64,000 nucleotides of DNA, from positions 1,854,001-1,918,000 of the forward strand of contig AUYT01000001.1 in the NCBI GenBank assembly GCA_000447245.1. Direction: 5' to 3'. Below are positions 59,791-64,000 of the stretch, one piece after another (within the stretch, counting starts at the first letter, position 1; each line of letters starts with the position of its first letter). Position numbers and translations under genes: made by a program. The notes under the pieces are model-generated. The model saw only the letters and a list, made by a program, of their open reading frames with translations. It did no database searches and had not been told where the DNA came from. Origin of the DNA: a candidate division Zixibacteria bacterium RBG-1 (GTDB lineage: Bacteria > Zixibacteria > MSB-5A5 > DSPP01 > RBG-1).

Positions 59791-60014
59791 CGCATTTCTC
59801 TCACTTTTCTCAAACATTTATCCTGATTTTTATGTAAATTAAACTAGCCGGTTGTTTCTTTCAAAATTCTAAGTTATATTATAAAATATAAAGCCATAAT
59901 CTAAGTTGTCTAAAACATTAGACTTCAGTTCATTGAGGGGCTCTGAATTTGTCGGTAAATAAAAAGGCAGTTAAGACTGCTTAGCAAAAATTAAATGAGA
60001 GGAGATCCACGGAA

Positions 60015-61100
60015 ATGGGCTGGATATTGAAATCAAAATATTTTTGCGGATGGATTTTTCCGCTTTTGTTAATACTTCAAACCTTCGGCTGTTCCAAGAA
60101 TCAGAGTGGTGGCTTCGCACCCCCGCCAATGCCGGTCGAAGTGGCTGAGGTTGTCAAGGGAACTGTGGCGGATAGGTTCGCAGCCGTCGGCACTCTGGAG
60201 GCGGTTAATGCTATCACGGTAGTTTCCCAAATTGATGCTGTGGCTCTGGAGATTCCTTTCCTGGAGGGCTCCCTTTTGGCCAAAGGGGATGTGATAGCCC
60301 AACTGGATGACGCCCAGCTGCAAGCTCAGAAATCCCGGGCAGAAGCTTTAAGGGACCAAAGAAAAATCAGTTATGATAGAGTTAAATCATTGGTGGATCA
60401 AAAACTGGCCGCGACCCAGGAGTTGGACGACGTTTCAGCAGCTCTGAAAATTGCCGAAGCTGATTTAGCTTTAATTCAGGCCCAATTATCCAAGACCAGA
60501 ATTGTAGCTCCCTTTACCGGACTGGTGGGAACCCGCCGGGTCAGTCCCGGAACCTTTTTGCGCTCTGGTGACCCGATTACCGATTTAGCCCAGGTTGATG
60601 AGCTTCGTGTAATTTTTTACGCACCAGAACGATATTTACCCGAACTTCGACCCGGGGCACAGGTTACGGTCTCTACCACCGCTTATCCGGGTTATGAACT
60701 TAAGGGGAGAATAAATGTAGTGGAGCCGGTGGTTGACCCTGCCACCAGAACCGTAAAGATTACCGCCAAAGTGGGAAATTCCAATCTTAGATTCCGCCCC
60801 GGAATGTCAGCCGACGTCTGGGCGGTTTTAAGCGAGCGTAAAAACGCCTTGATAATTCCGGACGAAGCTATTTTTGCCGAAGGAGATCAGAATTTAGTGT
60901 ATGTAATCAAGCCGGACAGCAGTGTTGCTCGCACTCCGGTAACCCTGGGCACCCGACTCCAGGGAACTGTGGAGGTGCTGAAGGGATTGGAGCCGGGGAT
61001 GAAAATCGTTCGGGCCGGACATCAAAAATTATTTGAAGGGGCCAAAGTTTTCCCGGTGACGAATCAAAATATGGCAGCTCCGACTGGAAACAAATCATGA
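60015..61100 (+). CDS. RND efflux periplasmic adaptor (membrane-fusion protein)
   Basis: 361 residues. Lipoprotein-like N-terminus (LQTFGC near residue 26), then the adaptor order: barrel-sandwich (VVSQIDAVALEIPFLEGSLLAKGD), a helical hairpin (about 95-150), KTRIVAPFTGLVGTRRVSPG, beta-barrel and a membrane-proximal domain. It links the RND pump to an outer-membrane duct. The stop overlaps the pump start (ATGA). Confidence 0.93.
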   Translation: MGWILKSKYFCGWIFPLLLILQTFGCSKNQSGGFAPPPMPVEVAEVVKGTVADRFAAVGTLEAVNAITVVSQIDAVALEIPFLEGSLLAKGDVIAQLDDAQLQAQKSRAEALRDQRKISYDRVKSLVDQKLAATQELDDVSAALKIAEADLALIQAQLSKTRIVAPFTGLVGTRRVSPGTFLRSGDPITDLAQVDELRVIFYAPERYLPELRPGAQVTVSTTAYPGYELKGRINVVEPVVDPATRTVKITAKVGNSNLRFRPGMSADVWAVLSERKNALIIPDEAIFAEGDQNLVYVIKPDSSVARTPVTLGTRLQGTVEVLKGLEPGMKIVRAGHQKLFEGAKVFPVTNQNMAAPTGNKS

Positions 61101-64000
61101 AAATCAGCGAAATATCTATAAAACGACCGGTATTTGCCTCGGTGATGGGTTTAGTCATCATTCTTTTCGGGGTGATTTCATTTACCCGTTTGCCGGTGCG
61201 AGAGTATCCGGATATTGACCCACCGATAGTTTCCATAACTACATTATACCGAGGGGCTAGCCCCAACGTGGTAGAAACCGAAATCACTGACATCTTAGAA
61301 GAGCAACTTTCCACTCTGGAAGGGGTCAAGACCATCACCTCTTCCAGCCGGGAGCAGGGCTCGGCCATCACCATCGAATTCGAGCTGAGTCGAGACGTGG
61401 ACCAGGCCGCCAATGATGTGCGGGACCGGGTCTCCCGTATCCGGGGCCAGCTACCCAGTGAAGCAGACGACCCCATTATTCAGAAAGTGGATGTTAACGC
61501 TCAACCCATCATCTGGCTGGCTCTTTACAGTGACAGACATTCCAATTTGGAAGTCTCTGACTTTGCAGACCGGTTTTTGAAAGAACATTTGCAGCGACTT
61601 CAGGGTGTAGGAGCGGTTTTCATCGGAGGAGAACGCCGTTACGCCATGAGAATCTGGCTGGACCCGCAGCGGATGACTGCCTTCGGACTGACCACGCAGG
61701 ACGTGGAAAACGCTATTCGCCGGGAAAATGCTGAAATTCCGGCAGGTCGGGTGGAGGGAGAAGGCCGAGAATTCTCGGTACGAACCTTGGGAAATCTGAC
61801 TACTCCGGAACAATTTGCCGGTATCATTATAAAACAGACCGGAGACCAGAAGGTACGCTTGGGGGATGTGGCTGAAGTTAAGTTGGGGGCCGAAAATGAG
61901 CGAACCGTGGTCCGATATAATGGGAACCCAACTGTTGGTCTGGGAATCAGCAAGCAGACCAAAGTCAGTACTATTGAAGTAGCAAATAACGTAGTCAAGG
62001 CCCTGCCGGAGCTTTCCATGCTTTTGCCACAGGGAATGCACCTTGAGGTAGCTTATAACTCCGCCGAGCATATTCAGGAATCTGTGGATGAGGTCAGCAA
62101 GACCCTGATTATTGCCATGTTTCTGGTGGTTTTAGTGATTTTGCTCTTTTTGAAGAGTTTGCGAGCCACCATCATTCCGGCTTTAGCTATTCCAACATCT
62201 ATAATTGGAAGTTTTGCCATAGCATATTTTTTGGGCTTTACCTTAAATATTCTTACTCTCTCGGCTCTGGTATTGGCCATTGGACTGGTGGTAGATGATG
62301 CTATTGTGGTCTTGGAAAACGTCTATCGTCATATGCAGATGGGCAAGGACAAAAGAAAAGCGGCCTTTGACGGCTCCAAGGAAATCGGTTTTGCGGTTTT
62401 GTCCATTACGATTACTATGGTGGCGGTTTTTGTGCCACTATCGTTTTTAACCGGCAATGTGGGCCGACTTTTCAGAGAGTTCGGCATCTCCGTGGCGGCT
62501 GCGGTTTTGATCTCCGGTTTTACCGCTCTGACCTTGACCCCCATGCTCTGCTCTAGGATGCTTAAACCTCTTTACGGAGGCAAACGGAATTGGGCTTCCC
62601 GTTCTTTCGATTCTTTTTTTTCCAAATTAGACCAGACCTACAGCCGGATTCTGCAGCAGGCCCTTTCCCACCGCTGGAAAGTGGTAGCCGGGGCAGCTAT
62701 TTTGGTAATTCTTTCGTTGACTTTACTCAAGATTTTGCCCAGTGAACTGGTGCCGGTTGAAGATCGAGGGATTGGATTTGGGGTGGTCATTGCTCCTGAA
62801 GGAGCCACCCTGGGTTATACTGACCGATATATGCGTCAGATCGAAAATATTCTGATGAATTTGCCCGAACGTCAGGGGCTTTTCACCGCGGTAGGATTGG
62901 GCTTCGGTGGTCCTGGCCGGGTCACCAATGGTTTACTGATCCTGCGGCTCAAGCCGCGAGGGGAGCGAGATAAATCCCAGCAGCAAATCGTGCAGGAACT
63001 TTTCCCTCGTCTAATCTCTATCCCGGGGGTTTTGGCATTTGTAATAAATCCCCCCAGCTTAGGGGGTAGCTTTACCTCCAAGCCCATTGAATATGTTCTG
63101 AAGGCGGACACCTACGATGAATTACAGCAAGCAGTTGGTATTATGATGGGGAAAGCTTTTCAGCTGGGGTATCTGATAAATTTAGACACTGACTTGCGTC
63201 TGAATAAACCCCAGCTGGATATTAAAATTGACCGGGAACGTGCGGCCGGATTGGGAGTCTCGGTAACGGACATAGGCACCACTCTGGAAACTTTTCTGGG
63301 CGGCCGGGTGGTGACCAATTTCAAGCGGTCAGCCAAGCAGTATGATGTTATCACCCAGCTCAAACCCTCCGAACGTGCCACTCCACAGACGATTGAAGAC
63401 CTGTATATCCGAGGGAATGGCGGCTTGGTGCAACTTGCCAACGTGGTTCAGATAAAAGAAACGGTGGCTCCTAAAGAGCTGAACCATTACAACCGGGTCC
63501 GTTCCGCTACTATCACTGCCAGCTTAACCCCCGGAGTTAGCTTGGGTCAGGCCTTGAACGACCTGGACAAAATTGTAGAAAACGACCTTCCACCCGGAAT
63601 CAAGCGGGAACTGGCCGGGCAGTCCAGAGAGTTCCGTGAATCCAGCTCCGCTATATATTTTCTTTTTCTTTTGGCAGTGATTTTCATCTATCTAGTTTTG
63701 GCGGCTCAATTTGAAAGCTTCATTCACCCCTTTACTATCCTGCTTTCGGTTCCGTTGGCTTTGGTAGGGGCTTTGATCTCACTTTTTGTCTTTGGGCAGA
63801 GTTTGAATATCTACTCCCAGATCGGCCTGGTGATGTTGATTGGGCTGGTCACGAAAAATTCCATTTTAATTGTGGAATTCTCCAACCAGTTACGGGAGCG
63901 GGGAACAGAGCTTTTTGAAGCAGTAATGCAAGCTTCCCGCATACGTCTGCGTCCGATTTTGATGACCTCTTTTGCCATTATCTTCGGAGTTCTGCCGATT
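61097..64000 (+). CDS. RND efflux pump inner-membrane subunit (3' end outside window)
   Basis: 968 codons visible from the ATG at 61097 to the window end, out of about 1020-1050 usual. MKISEISIKRPVFASVMGLV opens the first membrane segment. The proton-relay region reads LVVDDAIVVLENVYRH, and the second half repeats the porter domains (ERAAGLGVSVTDIG) and membrane bundle (GLVTKNSILIVEF). AcrB/MdtBC-type HAE-1 family, for multidrug or lipid-like compounds. An outer-membrane TolC-like gene may lie beyond the edge. Confidence 0.95.
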   Translation, partial: MKISEISIKRPVFASVMGLVIILFGVISFTRLPVREYPDIDPPIVSITTLYRGASPNVVETEITDILEEQLSTLEGVKTITSSSREQGSAITIEFELSRDVDQAANDVRDRVSRIRGQLPSEADDPIIQKVDVNAQPIIWLALYSDRHSNLEVSDFADRFLKEHLQRLQGVGAVFIGGERRYAMRIWLDPQRMTAFGLTTQDVENAIRRENAEIPAGRVEGEGREFSVRTLGNLTTPEQFAGIIIKQTGDQKVRLGDVAEVKLGAENERTVVRYNGNPTVGLGISKQTKVSTIEVANNVVKALPELSMLLPQGMHLEVAYNSAEHIQESVDEVSKTLIIAMFLVVLVILLFLKSLRATIIPALAIPTSIIGSFAIAYFLGFTLNILTLSALVLAIGLVVDDAIVVLENVYRHMQMGKDKRKAAFDGSKEIGFAVLSITITMVAVFVPLSFLTGNVGRLFREFGISVAAAVLISGFTALTLTPMLCSRMLKPLYGGKRNWASRSFDSFFSKLDQTYSRILQQALSHRWKVVAGAAILVILSLTLLKILPSELVPVEDRGIGFGVVIAPEGATLGYTDRYMRQIENILMNLPERQGLFTAVGLGFGGPGRVTNGLLILRLKPRGERDKSQQQIVQELFPRLISIPGVLAFVINPPSLGGSFTSKPIEYVLKADTYDELQQAVGIMMGKAFQLGYLINLDTDLRLNKPQLDIKIDRERAAGLGVSVTDIGTTLETFLGGRVVTNFKRSAKQYDVITQLKPSERATPQTIEDLYIRGNGGLVQLANVVQIKETVAPKELNHYNRVRSATITASLTPGVSLGQALNDLDKIVENDLPPGIKRELAGQSREFRESSSAIYFLFLLAVIFIYLVLAAQFESFIHPFTILLSVPLALVGALISLFVFGQSLNIYSQIGLVMLIGLVTKNSILIVEFSNQLRERGTELFEAVMQASRIRLRPILMTSFAIIFGVLPI

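Overview
The window reads as a chromosomal segment of a Gram-negative bacterium. It encodes an RND pump, a secretin, outer-membrane beta-barrels, lipoproteins and a 3' end tig-clpP-clpX-engB housekeeping run. FlgD-like (T9SS-type) C-terminal sorting domains, a PorV-like barrel and the fused amidohydrolases suggest an uncultured lineage near the FCB group. That placement is inference; there is no rRNA gene here. Base composition is mostly moderate, with two visibly GC-richer genes (DEAD-box helicase, typA) and several AT-rich accessory genes.

Layout. 1-1465: two ABC-transporter permeases on the + strand. 1503-14258 (all -): a TOPRIM protein, two secreted amidohydrolases with degenerate domains, a membrane NACHT-like NTPase, two minimal FlgD-domain lipoproteins, two beta-barrels, a MsrB-MsrA fusion, a fatty-acid desaturase and an FMN reductase. 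14381-23050: a patchwork of helicase, esterase, CPBP protease, an HNH restriction gene beside a truncated methyltransferase, typA, a TPR-like gene, tRNA-Ser and a GIY-YIG protein. It is punctuated by partial gene duplications and copies of the tRNA-Ser 3' end. 23254-31885: a probable undescribed secretion or surface operon. It holds a Crp-type regulator, three evenly spaced Crp-like operators, two paralogous secreted proteins, a tandem-module periplasmic protein, a PorV-secretin fusion and a surface protein with a sorting domain. 32316-36408: tRNA-Ser, tadA next to its probable substrate tRNA-Arg(ACG), and the reverse transsulfuration pair. 36537-40885: an ECF sigma/anti-sigma operon that includes an HtrA homologue lacking the whole catalytic triad, plus a second ECF sigma factor. 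41596-45555: an APC permease coupled to a USP protein and two RCK proteins. 45810-51749: tRNA-Lys, purA, engB, clpX, clpP, tig and tRNA-Leu.

52113-58106: a GH130 gene and a glycosyltransferase gene that appear to have formed one operon. They are split by a 2.7 kb unit with 15-bp inverted ends and an 8-bp flanking direct repeat. The unit carries a methyltransferase-nuclease fusion, a DNA-binding-like protein, two tRNA-like genes and a zinc-ribbon protein, and no transposase. 58483-59585: a two-gene EVE-domain/nuclease module. 59664-64000: a CpxP-like remnant and an RND efflux adaptor and pump, the latter cut by the window end.

The strongest candidates for something undescribed are the PorV-secretin operon and the transposase-less cargo unit. 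The pseudo-HtrA sigma operon, the EVE module and a pair of interleaved inverted repeats come next.
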